Below are positions 55,301-61,907 of a stretch of 64,000 bases of DNA, one piece after another. Every line of letters begins with the position of its first letter. Position 1 is the first letter of the stretch. The position numbers and the translations under genes are program-made. A model generated the notes under the pieces. The model did no database searches and was not told the origin of the DNA. It was given only the letters and a program-made list of their open reading frames with translations. This stretch comes from Marinilabiliales bacterium (lineage in GTDB: Bacteria > Bacteroidota > Bacteroidia > Bacteroidales > SZUA-534): positions 594,032 to 658,031 of the forward strand of contig DOTG01000026.1 of assembly GCA_003512955.1 (NCBI GenBank), written 5' to 3'.

Positions 55301-56486
55301 TAAAGGTTGCAGCTAAGGCAGAAAGATCGGCTGTAGCAGGCATTTCAACCGTAATGGTTCCGGTAGCTCCGCCATCGGTAATGGTTGCCGATGCAGCCTG
55401 GCCGGGAAGCGAAAAAGCTGTAATTTGTTTGGCCGCACTGGCAGTGGCTGTGGTAAAAGTTATACTTTGTAACGTAGTATCTTTTGTTTGTATATCTTCA
55501 ACAGGAGCAATAGCAACATAATACAATTGGGTAAAGTCCAGTTTTGAATTTGGATCAATGGTTACCAACGTTTTATCACCACTAATAGTAGCAGTAAAAG
55601 GAACATCGGCACCTGCAGCATCAGTCTTTTTAAGTGTAATTAATGAAGAAATATTTGCATCATCTATAGCACTTGCATCAGTATTATAAATGGCATCTTC
55701 AAAAGTTAATGTAATATTTTCTGAAGGATTTACATCTATGGCTCCATTTGCAGGACTAAATTCGGCTACAGGAGCTTTATTATATTTTACCGCTTCCGCC
55801 CATGTTTTTGCTACACGGATACCGTCAATAGTAATGTCTTGTGCGGCATTGTACTGACGGAGAGCAATTCCACCTACCGATGTTGCAGTCTCGGTAAAAG
55901 TTGCATCGGCTGTAGCTGGTTCTTCGGTTGGGAAGGTGTTAAACACGTATAAACTGGATTCTTTTGTATCAATATTATATTTAACTACCACCAATGTTGG
56001 AGTTGCCGGGGTTATTGTAACCCAGGTAGAAACCGAAGTTCCAATTCCCAAAGCATCACCAGTTGCATTCACCCATAAACGGGTAAAATAAGTGGTGGTA
56101 AATGGATTCAACCCAAAATTGAAAAAATAACCCGAAGAATTGGTGGCAGAAGTTTTTACAATCATGGCGGCATAAACGGTACCGATTGTTTGCGAAGTAA
56201 AGGTACGGTTTACATCTTCGCCGGTTTCAGAAATACTTGCAGCATTTCCAATTCCTGAACCTATATACCCGGCAAAATCCAACCCCGGTGTAACTACTGT
56301 AATGGGTGCAGTTCCTGTACCACTATGCGCGGTCCAACCATTAGCAGTTAAAAAAGTACCTGCAGTATAATCAAAATTCTCTTCTAAAAGAGTCTGTCCC
56401 CATCCATACGGATTAAAGGCCAATAAAAACAAAAGCGTCAGTAGCCGGTTCCAGGCTTTGCTGCGCCAAGGTGTAGTTTCTCTCAT
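46359..56486 (-). CDS. 3375-residue modular surface protein with type IX sorting domain
   Basis: This exported multidomain protein is probably an adhesin or matrix component. A signal peptide (1-31) leads to a beta-sandwich (33-234), an SbsA/Big_5 Ig-like domain (about 237-345), DUF5018-like and other Ig-like domains (350-760), an Fn3-like domain (765-860), a Kre9/KNH-like domain (863-950) and an OB-like domain (955-1145). More DUF5018-like domains follow, then a second copy of the beta-sandwich (1503-1705), a second Big_5, a cadherin-like domain near 2015, a lamin-tail domain (about 2180-2300), a third Big_5, a second Kre9-like and OB-like pair (2492-2770), five tandem cadherin-like repeats (2780-3210, each with T-L-S-x-L), a Cna-B-like domain (3210-3290) and a type IX sorting domain (3296-3375). 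It has no catalytic motif that I recognise. Confidence 0.9.
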   Translation of the reverse strand: MRETTPWRSKAWNRLLTLLFLLAFNPYGWGQTLLEENFDYTAGTFLTANGWTAHSGTGTAPITVVTPGLDFAGYIGSGIGNAASISETGEDVNRTFTSQTIGTVYAAMIVKTSATNSSGYFFNFGLNPFTTTYFTRLWVNATGDALGIGTSVSTWVTITPATPTLVVVKYNIDTKESSLYVFNTFPTEEPATADATFTETATSVGGIALRQYNAAQDITIDGIRVAKTWAEAVKYNKAPVAEFSPANGAIDVNPSENITLTFEDAIYNTDASAIDDANISSLITLKKTDAAGADVPFTATISGDKTLVTIDPNSKLDFTQLYYVAIAPVEDIQTKDTTLQSITFTTATASAAKQITAFSLPGQAASATITDGGATGTITVEMPATADLSALAATFTLSAGASAAIGATPQVSIVTTNDFSSAKVYTVTAEDASTKDWTVSTFSHPDLVADATSNNVDNNLEITFTDDATWRTAITAVKVDATTLTLTDDYTIASGTITLLAGSDASLTVPGTKTITVVATGYTDATVSQEIMVGAINTTNSTVTIDQALALSTTSVITLTAKDQYNNLISGYVAKFDVTVTDGSATTNESYTINTVAYDATSSDVDLSATNGSGEATVTVVMPASVDGGDGLSVQLQLSDGTTNVGSAYSYSAPLTPDLSASATLTELTLDGGTIELTVLNETFADATLDKANFSLNNAPTGVTVDAVSYGTATAATLTLAYDGTDFDANVTNLTVTCAGAEFTGGNPLTSNNLNITATVETTPTVTTDAAITTNGYTTATWGGDITDNGGEAVTEKGLCWNTTGTPTTADGKTTEGAVGTEITGDMTGLTVNTLYYVRAYATNIEGTSYGDEQSFTTLTPSVTLDVLGASTYYAGDVVTVTWTSGGVDNVKIELYDGTSYSDLVASTAAADGTEDVTIPAASAYGVAYKIRISDASNASYNSESSAFTVKAVTDNLADLIAMSANSIVKYTGKATVTYTRTSRNQKYIQDATAAVLIDDNTTAPGYITDTYVIGEGISNVEGKVTLYNGLIELVPQATTGEKVTGNPVITPEVRTIASLTHDDQCKLVKIVNYTFDPAGTQYLASGNFVSSKNYDITGIALATFAYRTAFSEADYIGGVIPTTPITTVALVGQYNTQMQITARNLADFQSAEATVSSSVYTVGASDITAVPYSAILAVFESNLTAATGATFETYEADGTTVATDLATGYKVIVTAEDGITQQTYTVTKDAALTGKDFLSYAFGTSVGVLTDPAIAVTVPYTADETNLTATFTLSDGASAKIGTDVQTSGVTANNFTSPVVYTITAEDGTTKDWTVTVTKEATPSSEKDILTFSVLGVDATVTSGDHTVTATLPYGTDRSALVATFTLSAAASAKVGATDQESGVTANDFTNPVTYIITAEDATTQDWVVTITNAAPSTDATVSSSVYTVGVTDITNVPFGETLAAFKTNITPAADATFEVYQADGTTVAADLATGYKVIATAQDGITTKTYTITIDAEVVNLLEENFDYTAGTYLTANGWTAHSGAGTAPITVVAPDLDFAGYIGSGVGNAASIVETGEDVNRTFVSQTVGTVYAAMIVKTSATNSSGYFFNFGLNPFTSTYFTRLWVNATGDALGIGTAVSTWVTITPETPTLVVVKYNIDTKESSLYVFNTFPTEEPAVAAATFTETATSVGGIALRQFNAAQDITIDGIRVAKTWDEAVKAGSDTDAPVATFAPANGATTVAESSNVTLSFDEDVFNAADGSVIANGDLAAKISFFETATPANTVAFAATISGKEVTVDPTAASLKLGMQYTVSLLANKVEDAAGNENTESNTSFTVRPASTDATVTSTEYTVDNTGNTISGISYSVTLAVFKSNIVPATSATFEVYLADGTTVATDLQDGYKLICTAEDEVTTKTYIVNKNAFVNTETKVLTYSFAAQTGAATINETNQTVTVEVAYGTDVTTLIATYTLSTGATAKIGTDVQESGVTANNFTNPVVYTVIAEDAVTTQDWTVTVTVKAPNTDATLSDLKVDGATVTGFVASTLEYTVNYPYGTTTVPAVAYTLNDVTATAIQTDATVMPGATTVEVTAQDGTTKKTYTVHFAWDAASTEAYVTSTVYTVDGTAGTITNVPYNASLSAFKSNLTAAAHATFEVYESDSITVATNLASGQKVIVTAQDGTTKKVYSIALNEALASDLFFSEYIEGSSNNKAFEIFNPTSSTVDLSNYMVKLSNNGLGWGITTTGADTRYVLPLSGTLAPKEVYVVTNSSANSTILALADLVLVYSATANVGDGTNVASFNGNDALGLFKNNVLIDVFGGELIITNFNVAGTLEAAKDHTIIRKSSVISGNTDWTTSSGTNADDSEWIVSTLDDFTNLGSHALAVVDETAPVVTFNPENGTTGVLVSTSVTLTFDENVYKAADGSAFAANEDVASMLEFYETATPANTVAFAATISGKVITIVPSANLGNNIQYTVVLKANSVEDLSGNEAALAQASFTTIDAAAPVVELTAPVGGETYYAGDNVSITWNSANIANVKIEAYVPSNTTWEELVASTDAADGNETITIPADAAYATTYKIRISDATNAAVADSSAAFAVIAVAADIVQLRAMPNGAVAKLAGKAVVTFTQSSRNQKFIQDASGAILIDDSGAKITSAYIIGDEMTGLEGSLTEYGGMKEFVPTKDPGAPTATGLTVTPQVIALDEFAASFESYESELVTFEAVKFVDADGTVAFTTGKSFGLSDGTNTANFYTNFYQADYIGDVLPVTRGVITGIANSRTTGNYITSRNASELVFPSDNAKLSDLLVDGTTISGFGADVFVYTVELASAITVVPTVTATAADANALVEVVAATAIPGITMVNVIAEDAETMLTYEVRFTYETLSNDATLSSLTVDGDTVAGFDSDVFDYSVILPYGTTSISTVDGTATFANATVVATQATALPGDATVKVIAEDQVTELTYTVHFSVTPNNVATLSSLMVDGTLVEGFSADVTSYMMAVASSATPVVSAVATDTNATIGYEQIASIPDTAFVTVTAEDAITKLIYQVVFVDQDLSHDATLSDLTVDGATVTGFDAAVFEYTLELPHGTTLVPTVGATSANSNAEVTLTQAAALPGDAVVFVKAEDGVNQNSYIVHFIVAPNSDATLSDLKVGGTTVSGFSASVYEYSIELPYNTTSAPEVAATATDVNADVTITQASALPGNATVLVIAEDGETTLTYTVHFTLGAVPTFTVTFHVTDENGAVVSGATVQFNSESALTNAQGIAEFNEVAPVTDAPFTVSKAGDIYEAYSGSVTVTDADITVEVVLQLVGINEQSSLVSSVFPNPTDGKFELILNYYDAGAQVTITDITGKVILSQEIVEVQSVIDLAGNKQGVYFIHVVSGNQYFNGKMVLN
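51375..51980 (-). repeat. internal duplication, copy 2 (beta-sandwich module)
   Basis: This is 606 bases long, identical in length to 55785-56390. Protein similarity is very high (roughly nine residues in ten by eye); base similarity is clearly lower, mostly at third positions. Selection has kept the protein while the DNA drifted, so the duplication is old or has been maintained. Confidence 0.85.
55785..56390 (-). repeat. internal duplication, copy 1 (beta-sandwich module)
   Basis: This is the partner of 51375-51980. It encodes residues 33-234, directly after the signal peptide of the giant protein. Confidence 0.85.
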
Positions 56487-56733
56487 AAACGTTTGTTTTA
56501 ATTTAGTACTAAATAAAATGTTTCTAACAGTTATAATTGTTGTAATTATGTTCGTGTTTGGTGAAAAAACGTGTCAATTTAGTTTATTTTTAATTTGTTT
56601 TCAACTAAATAAATCAGTTTTTTTAGGAATTATTTCTGCTATACAATTATATTTCCACACAAATGAATTGTAATAATTCATGTCACCAGTGAAAATATCG
56701 TTAAATGATGGTTAAGAAATTGGTTCCGGTAGC

Positions 56734-57200
56734 ACCGGACTCCTGGCCGGTTTCCTGGATCGCCGGGCTCCTGCCCGGTTTCTTCCTGCAAATAATTTGT
56801 CATTAAATAAAACCCCTTCATGCCACAAATACCGACAGGTTGCGCCATGCCGACGTTACATTGTTGGAACGCCGACCTCCCGGTCGGTGTTTTTTCCTGC
56901 TCCAAAATGATTTCTAAGAAAAAACCCATGCCCAAATTACCGGCAGCTTTCAGCATATCGGCGTTCCATATCAGGATCGCCGGGCTCCTGCCCGGTTTCT
57001 TCCTGCAAATAATTTGTCATTAAATAAAACCCCTTCATACTGCAAATACCGACAGGCTGCGCCATGCCGACGTTCCATTGTTGGAACGCCGACCTCCCGG
57101 TCGGTTTCTTTCTTTTCCAAAAAAAATCATTCTATTTCCCAAAATACCGACAGGCTACGCCATGTCGGCGATCCAGGCGCGCCATGCTGGTGTTACATTT
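56734..57200. repeat. REP-like palindrome cluster left of the RAYT gene
   Basis: Repeated hairpins with a TCCT or TCCC loop occur at 56734-56751 (ACCGGAC/GGCCGGT), 56763-56778 (CCGGGC/GCCCGG), 56872-56887 (CCGACC/GGTCGG), 56980-56995 (CCGGGC/GCCCGG) and 57089-57104 (CCGACC/GGTCGG). Between them lie partner palindromes CCGACA...TGCCG or TGTCGG (56832, 57049, 57147) in the opposite sense. A spacer starting CGCCGGGCTCCTGCCCGG and ending CCCCTTCAT occurs twice (56762 and 56979). The about 730 bases from 56487 to 57216 hold no gene; short open frames here are only palindromes read as codons. Confidence 0.8.
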
Positions 57201-57216
57201 AATGGCGATGCTTCGG

Positions 57217-57827
57217 TTATTCATCCACAAAACCCGGATGACAATACGAAAAAGGCCAATGCCTCCAGTGTGTAGCCAAATTTATCTTTACCGGATTATT
57301 AAGGGTATATTCAATTTTCTGGTGCAAATCGTTTTTATCACGGACAATACGGTCAAAATATTCGCGCTGCCAGAAACTCCCCGACCGATCAAGTTTGCGG
57401 TTTGCCACATTTGCTGTATATGTTTTTAGGGACTTCATCACTTGAAAAAGAGGCTTCTGAAATGAATAAGCCACCAAATGGACATGGTTGCTCATGATGC
57501 AATAGCACACCACAATTTATACATTTTTTGATCATAAAAATGGATGCTTTCAGAAACCACCCGGGCAATTTCCGGGTTTTTTAACCAGGTAGGACCAAAT
57601 TCGGCGCTATCTAAAACGTTTTCTATTTGTTCAAAATAATCCTGTTTGGCTTTCAAAATTTTTATGTGCAGGTTTTCACTTGTTTGAACCGCTTTTTCAT
57701 AATCGTTATGTAACGTTTCCATGATTGCCGTTGGGATTGTGCCGGCTAGCCGAAATGTGATAAAAAAGACCGCTTGTTCGGGTTGAATGTGAGGAAGCCT
57801 GCGGCGGTATTCTGTTGGCGGGTTCAT
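57217..57827 (-). pseudogene. REP-associated tyrosine transposase (RAYT), frameshifted
   Basis: The ATG at 57827 opens a frame with the RAYT N-terminus (PHIQPEQAVFFITFRLAG, residues 12-29) and runs to 57492. Just before its end the true sequence continues in another frame: KLW then C-Y-C-I-M-S-N-H-V-H-L-V, with the HUH histidines (H-V-H). That frame runs to 57217 and includes Y-F-D-R-I-V and Y-T-L-N-N-P-V-K, the catalytic-tyrosine region. One small indel near 57505 separates the two halves. If real, this copy is inactive. RAYTs act on REP palindromes, and such palindromes lie on both sides here, so it is a REPtron-like unit. About 200 residues in total is normal for the family. Confidence 0.85.
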
Positions 57828-57896
57828 TGGGCAATAATATTAAGGAAAAGTAATGATTTCAACTTTTAGAATAAATTTAGTACATTAAATAAAGGG

Positions 57897-58120
57897 TTTT
57901 ATGTAACGCCGACCTCCCGGTCGGTGTTTTCTTTCCTGCTCCAAAATGATTCCTAAGAAAAAACTCATGCCCAAATTACCGACAGCTTTCAGCATGTCGG
58001 CGTTCCAACAATGGAACGCCGACCTCCCGGTCGGTGTTTTCGGTTAAAACTAAATTTGTCTTTTAAACATAAAAACCCTTCATGCCGCAAAATACCGACA
58101 GGCTGCGCCATGTCGGCGTT
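57897..58120. repeat. REP-like palindrome cluster right of the RAYT gene
   Basis: CCGACC-TCCC-GGTCGG occurs at 57909-57924 and 58019-58034. Palindromes CCGACA with TGTCGG occur near 57980-58000 and 58096-58117, the last ending a few bases before the polA stop. These are the same families as at 56734-57200. Confidence 0.8.
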
Positions 58121-58124
58121 GCAT

Positions 58125-60917
58125 TTAATGCGCCTCAAGCCAATTGGAACCAAAGCCGGAATCAACGGTCAGTGGGACGCTTAAAGTGACAGCGTGTTCC
58201 ATTTCCTCCTTCACCAGTTTTTGAACAACCTCCAATTCGGGTTTAAACACATCAAAAACCAATTCATCATGCACCTGAAGAATCATCTTTGAAATAAGTT
58301 GTTGCCCCTTCAGTTTTTTATGGATATTGATCATGGCTATTTTGATGATGTCGGCCGCGGCTCCCTGGATGGGGGCATTGATGGCGTTCCGTTCGGCGGC
58401 TCCGCGCACGATGGCGTTGTTGGAATGGATATCGGCCAAATAGCGACGGCGGCCAAAGAGGGTTTCGGCAAATCCTTTTTCACGGACGGTTTTGATACTC
58501 CCGTCCATAAATTTTTTCACATCGGGGTAACTGGCAAAATAACTATCGATCATGTTTTTTGCCTCGCTGCGGCTAATGCCTAAGTTTTGAGCCAGCCCGA
58601 AGGACGAAATGCCATAAATAATCCCAAAGTTGGCCCCTTTGGCAAAACCCCGCTGCTGGCGGGTAACCTGCTCCTGCGGGATGTTAAAAATCCGTGCCGC
58701 CGTTGCTGCATGAATGTCGTGCCCCTGTTTAAAAGCTTCAATCATGTTGGCATCCTGGCTCAAGTGCGCCATCAACCGGAGTTCAATTTGTGAATAATCC
58801 GCCGCCAACAGCATATGTCCCTCATCGCTGGGGATGAACGACTTCCGGATTTCGCGTCCGCGCTCTTCACGGATAGGAATGTTTTGCAGGTTGGGGTTGT
58901 TTGAACTCAACCGTCCCGTGGCTGTAACTGTTTGGTTGTACGAGGTGTGTATCTTGTCCGTTTTGGGATGTATCAGTTCCGGTAGCGCATCCACATACGT
59001 GGAAACCAGTTTTTTAATTCCCCTGTAATCCAATATCAGGGAAATGATCGGATGTTTGTCTTTCAGCTTCAACAACACATCCTCTCCCGTGGCATACTGT
59101 CGGGTTTTGGTCATTTTTGCATCGCTCGAAATGGCTAAACGCTCAAACAGAATGTCGCCCAATTGTTTGGGCGAAGCAATATTAAATTCCACACCCGCCA
59201 ATTGATAAATCTGTTTTTCAATGGAGTCTGCCTCCTGGTTCAGAACAACGGCATACTCATTTAAACTTTTTTTATCGATGCGTACCCCTTGATATTCCAC
59301 GTCGGACAACACTTGAACCAACGGGATTTCAATGTCGTAAAAAAGCTGGGTCAGGTTCCATTTTGCGAGTTCCTTTTTCAGGATGGGATACAGGCGAAAG
59401 GTGATATCGGCGTCCTCGCAGGCATAATTCTTTATGGTTTCAAGCGGAACCTGCCGCATGTTTATCTGACCTTTCCCCTTTTTTCCAATCAATTCCTCAG
59501 TGGTAATGTTTTGATAATTGAGGTAATGACGTGCCATGTCATCCAAATTATGTCTGAAGTCGGGCTGAATCAGGTAATGGGCAATCATGGTGTCGAAAAA
59601 GGGTCCGGAAACCTCAACATCGTAGTTCTTTAACACTGAAATATCATATTTTGTATTCTGTCCAATCTTTAATATGTTGTGGCTTTCAAAAAATGGACGA
59701 AAAGTTTCCACAATTTCTTTGGCATCGTTACTGTTTTGTGGAACAGGAATATACCAAGCCTTATGTGAACTATTTGTAAAAGAAAAGCCTACCAATTCTG
59801 CTGAATGGATTTCAAGTGAAGTGGTCTCGGTATCGAAGCAAACTTCGGATGAACCCAGCAATTCATTTACCAGTTTCTGCTGAAGTTCTTTGGTATCGGC
59901 CAACATATATTGAACTTTTTCTGGCTGAAAATGCTCAAAGGAGTCTTCAACGGTTGGTACAGAAGGCTCCACGGGCAAATCGAATAGTGAGCCTTGAAAA
60001 AATTCCTGTTGTTTTGCTGCCGGTTTCAGTTTTGTTTCAACTTTCCCCATTTGTAAAACCCTTGGCAACAAGGTGCGGAATTCGAGCCTCTCAAAAAGTT
60101 CTTTTACTTTGGAGGCATTGGGTGGTTCAATAATAAACAAGCCTTCATCAAAATCAATCGGGACCTGCGTATCAATGGTGACCAATTGTTTCGATAAAAG
60201 CACCTGATCTTTAAATGCCAACAAGTTTTCTTTCTGCTTACCTTTTAATTCGTCGATATGCTGGTAAACCCCATCGAGGGAGCCATAATCGGAAATGAGT
60301 TTTTCTGCCCCTTTGGGGCCAATACCCGGGCATCCGGGAACATTGTCGGAACTATCACCCATTAGGCCCAGCAAATCGATCATGCTTTCAGGGGGCACCA
60401 AAAATTTCTCTTTTACTTTGGCGGCATCCCAAATTTCGACCTCATTCCCTGATCGGGCCGGCTTATAAACAAAAACCCGATCGGTAACCAATTGGGCGTA
60501 ATCCTTATCGGGAGTCATCATAAACACCTCAAAACCGGCCAATGCTGCTTTGTTTGCCAAGGTCCCTATCACATCGTCGGCCTCAAAACCCTCTTTTTCG
60601 AGCACCGGGATATTCATGGCAGCAATCATTTCTTTAATGTAAGGAATGGATTGGCGCATATCTTCGGGCATTGCCTCGCGGTGGGCCTTATATTCGGGAT
60701 ACATTTTGTGCCGGAAAGTCTCCCCATGAGGATCGAAAACCACACCCAAATGGGTGGGTTGCTGTTTTTGAATCACTTCGAGCAGGGCGTTGGCAAAACC
60801 AAAAATAGCCGAAGTGTTTTCACCTTTCGAGTTAATCCTCGGGTTTTTTATAAACGCGTAATAGGCCCGATAAGCCAGCGCATAAGCATCGAGGAGGAAA
60901 ATTGTTTTTTTAGACAT
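58125..60917 (-). CDS. polA: DNA polymerase I
   Basis: This 930-residue repair and Okazaki-fragment polymerase has a 5'-3' exonuclease domain (1 to about 290; FLLDAYALAYRAYYAF start, GFEADDVIG, GDSSDNVPG), a 3'-5' exonuclease domain (about 335-520) and a polymerase domain (about 540-930). The proofreading residues look intact: C-F-D-T-E-T, NTKYDISVLK and Y-A-C-E-D-A-D. Polymerase motifs are A (DYSQIELRLMAHLS), B (RGFAKGANFGIIYGIS) and C (QVHDELVF). The length and order match the E. coli enzyme (928 residues). A TATATTTA box 30-40 bases upstream on the minus strand is a weak promoter candidate. REP-like palindromes lie directly after the stop. Confidence 0.97.
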   Translation of the reverse strand: MSKKTIFLLDAYALAYRAYYAFIKNPRINSKGENTSAIFGFANALLEVIQKQQPTHLGVVFDPHGETFRHKMYPEYKAHREAMPEDMRQSIPYIKEMIAAMNIPVLEKEGFEADDVIGTLANKAALAGFEVFMMTPDKDYAQLVTDRVFVYKPARSGNEVEIWDAAKVKEKFLVPPESMIDLLGLMGDSSDNVPGCPGIGPKGAEKLISDYGSLDGVYQHIDELKGKQKENLLAFKDQVLLSKQLVTIDTQVPIDFDEGLFIIEPPNASKVKELFERLEFRTLLPRVLQMGKVETKLKPAAKQQEFFQGSLFDLPVEPSVPTVEDSFEHFQPEKVQYMLADTKELQQKLVNELLGSSEVCFDTETTSLEIHSAELVGFSFTNSSHKAWYIPVPQNSNDAKEIVETFRPFFESHNILKIGQNTKYDISVLKNYDVEVSGPFFDTMIAHYLIQPDFRHNLDDMARHYLNYQNITTEELIGKKGKGQINMRQVPLETIKNYACEDADITFRLYPILKKELAKWNLTQLFYDIEIPLVQVLSDVEYQGVRIDKKSLNEYAVVLNQEADSIEKQIYQLAGVEFNIASPKQLGDILFERLAISSDAKMTKTRQYATGEDVLLKLKDKHPIISLILDYRGIKKLVSTYVDALPELIHPKTDKIHTSYNQTVTATGRLSSNNPNLQNIPIREERGREIRKSFIPSDEGHMLLAADYSQIELRLMAHLSQDANMIEAFKQGHDIHAATAARIFNIPQEQVTRQQRGFAKGANFGIIYGISSFGLAQNLGISRSEAKNMIDSYFASYPDVKKFMDGSIKTVREKGFAETLFGRRRYLADIHSNNAIVRGAAERNAINAPIQGAAADIIKIAMINIHKKLKGQQLISKMILQVHDELVFDVFKPELEVVQKLVKEEMEHAVTLSVPLTVDSGFGSNWLEAH

Positions 60918-61129
60918 GTTTTTTTAAGCTAGATGAAGGGTAAATATACTAAAAGGGAGCCTTTGTCACTTGCCTACTACAGAAAAAAGTAAATCAATTC
61001 CTGAAACTGTTCTGTCTCTTTACAATCCCTTGAAAATGATTGAAACCCCCTTTTACTGGCATGGATGGTGAATCCATAAATGGAATAATCAAAATATTTT
61101 AATGTTTTATAATTTTGATTTATTGGTTT

Positions 61130-61582
61130 TTATCTATTGTTATCGGAAGCAAACCATTCAGCAAAAGAGGTAGCTGTTTCATACAGTTTAACACTGAATA
61201 ATTTGGCTTGCGCGGGCAAAAAGGATTCAATGCGTTGGGCAAAATCGGCCACTAAATTTTCACAAGTGGGCTGGTAGGGTACATAAATGGTATTTGAAAA
61301 CATCTCGTGAAGCGACGCGTTGCAGCTAAGCTCCTCCTGGTTGTTGAGCACAAAGGCGTGGTCGAACACTTTAACTATCCGCTCGGTTACAATCTTCTTT
61401 AAATCGCCAAAATCAATAAGCATCCCTATTTTAGGGTCGTCGGGGGCTGTGGAAAGAGTTCCGATGACCGTAACAAAAAGCTTGTAAGAATGGCCGTGGA
61501 TGTTTTTGCAGGCACCATTGTAGTTTTTCAGGGCATGCGACATTTCAAAGCTAAATTCTTTCGTAACGCGAATAATTGCCAT
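61130..61582 (-). CDS. queD: 6-carboxy-5,6,7,8-tetrahydropterin synthase (QueD)
   Basis: This 150-residue enzyme of the PTPS/QueD family converts dihydroneopterin triphosphate to carboxytetrahydropterin for queuosine-tRNA modification. Zinc ligands are H16 (SHALKNYNG) and H29-G-H31 (KNIHGHSY); the catalytic Cys is C25 in N-G-A-C-K-N-I-H-G-H, the C-x3-HGH pattern typical of QueD. D-H-A-F (His of the catalytic pair) and P-T-C-E-N-L-V (Glu) follow. A 6-pyruvoyl-tetrahydropterin synthase role is less likely in bacteria. Other queuosine genes are not in the window. It has its own promoter-like box. Confidence 0.93.
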   Translation of the reverse strand: MAIIRVTKEFSFEMSHALKNYNGACKNIHGHSYKLFVTVIGTLSTAPDDPKIGMLIDFGDLKKIVTERIVKVFDHAFVLNNQEELSCNASLHEMFSNTIYVPYQPTCENLVADFAQRIESFLPAQAKLFSVKLYETATSFAEWFASDNNR

Positions 61583-61611
61583 AAGCGGTTTTTCTTGATA
61601 TTATTATGGCG

Positions 61612-61619
61612 CAAAATTA
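61612..61619 (-). promoter_or_regulatory. -7 box upstream of queD
   Basis: On the minus strand TAATTTTG matches TAnnTTTG, 29 bases before the start at 61582. No clear -33 box is seen. Confidence 0.5.
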
Positions 61620-61907
61620 GCAATTAAATTTCAATGTCGTTTATCTATAAAAAACGATTACGGCTCCTCACCCCCGCCCTCCTCCAACTTAATGAATTAA
61701 GGGAATGGAACTAAAGGCTGAAAGTAGTAACAATGAATGTTTTAATTCCCCGGTTCCATGTCTCTTTAAAAGTGCTCCGTACCAGGTAATTTTATCATAT
61801 CGGCTGCTAAAATTTCCTTGGCCTACGAAGATATAATTGAATTTATCTTCAGGCGGTAAAGTTTTACTGTATCAAATGCAGATACTCATGCTATTAACGC
61901 AATGGTT
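61620..61907. other. gene-free stretch with a possible coding remnant
   Basis: There is no complete gene. On the minus strand about 61690-61870 reads as roughly 57 codons without a stop and with protein-like composition (F-N-Y-I-F-V-G-Q-G-N-F, W-Y-G-A-L-L-K-R-H-G), but no start codon precedes it and an in-frame stop lies just upstream. It could be the decayed end of a gene or chance. Confidence 0.3.

Noticed and set aside
56820..57430. Several open frames among the palindromes
   Set aside because: They are the same repeated hairpins translated in different frames, partly antisense to the RAYT gene.
56734..58120. Possible CRISPR array
   Set aside because: The repeats are palindromes in both orientations with irregular distances and no unique spacers of constant length; no cas genes are present.
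60492..60932. Open frame of 146 codons antisense to polA
   Set aside because: It is a shadow of the conserved 5'-3' exonuclease domain of polA.
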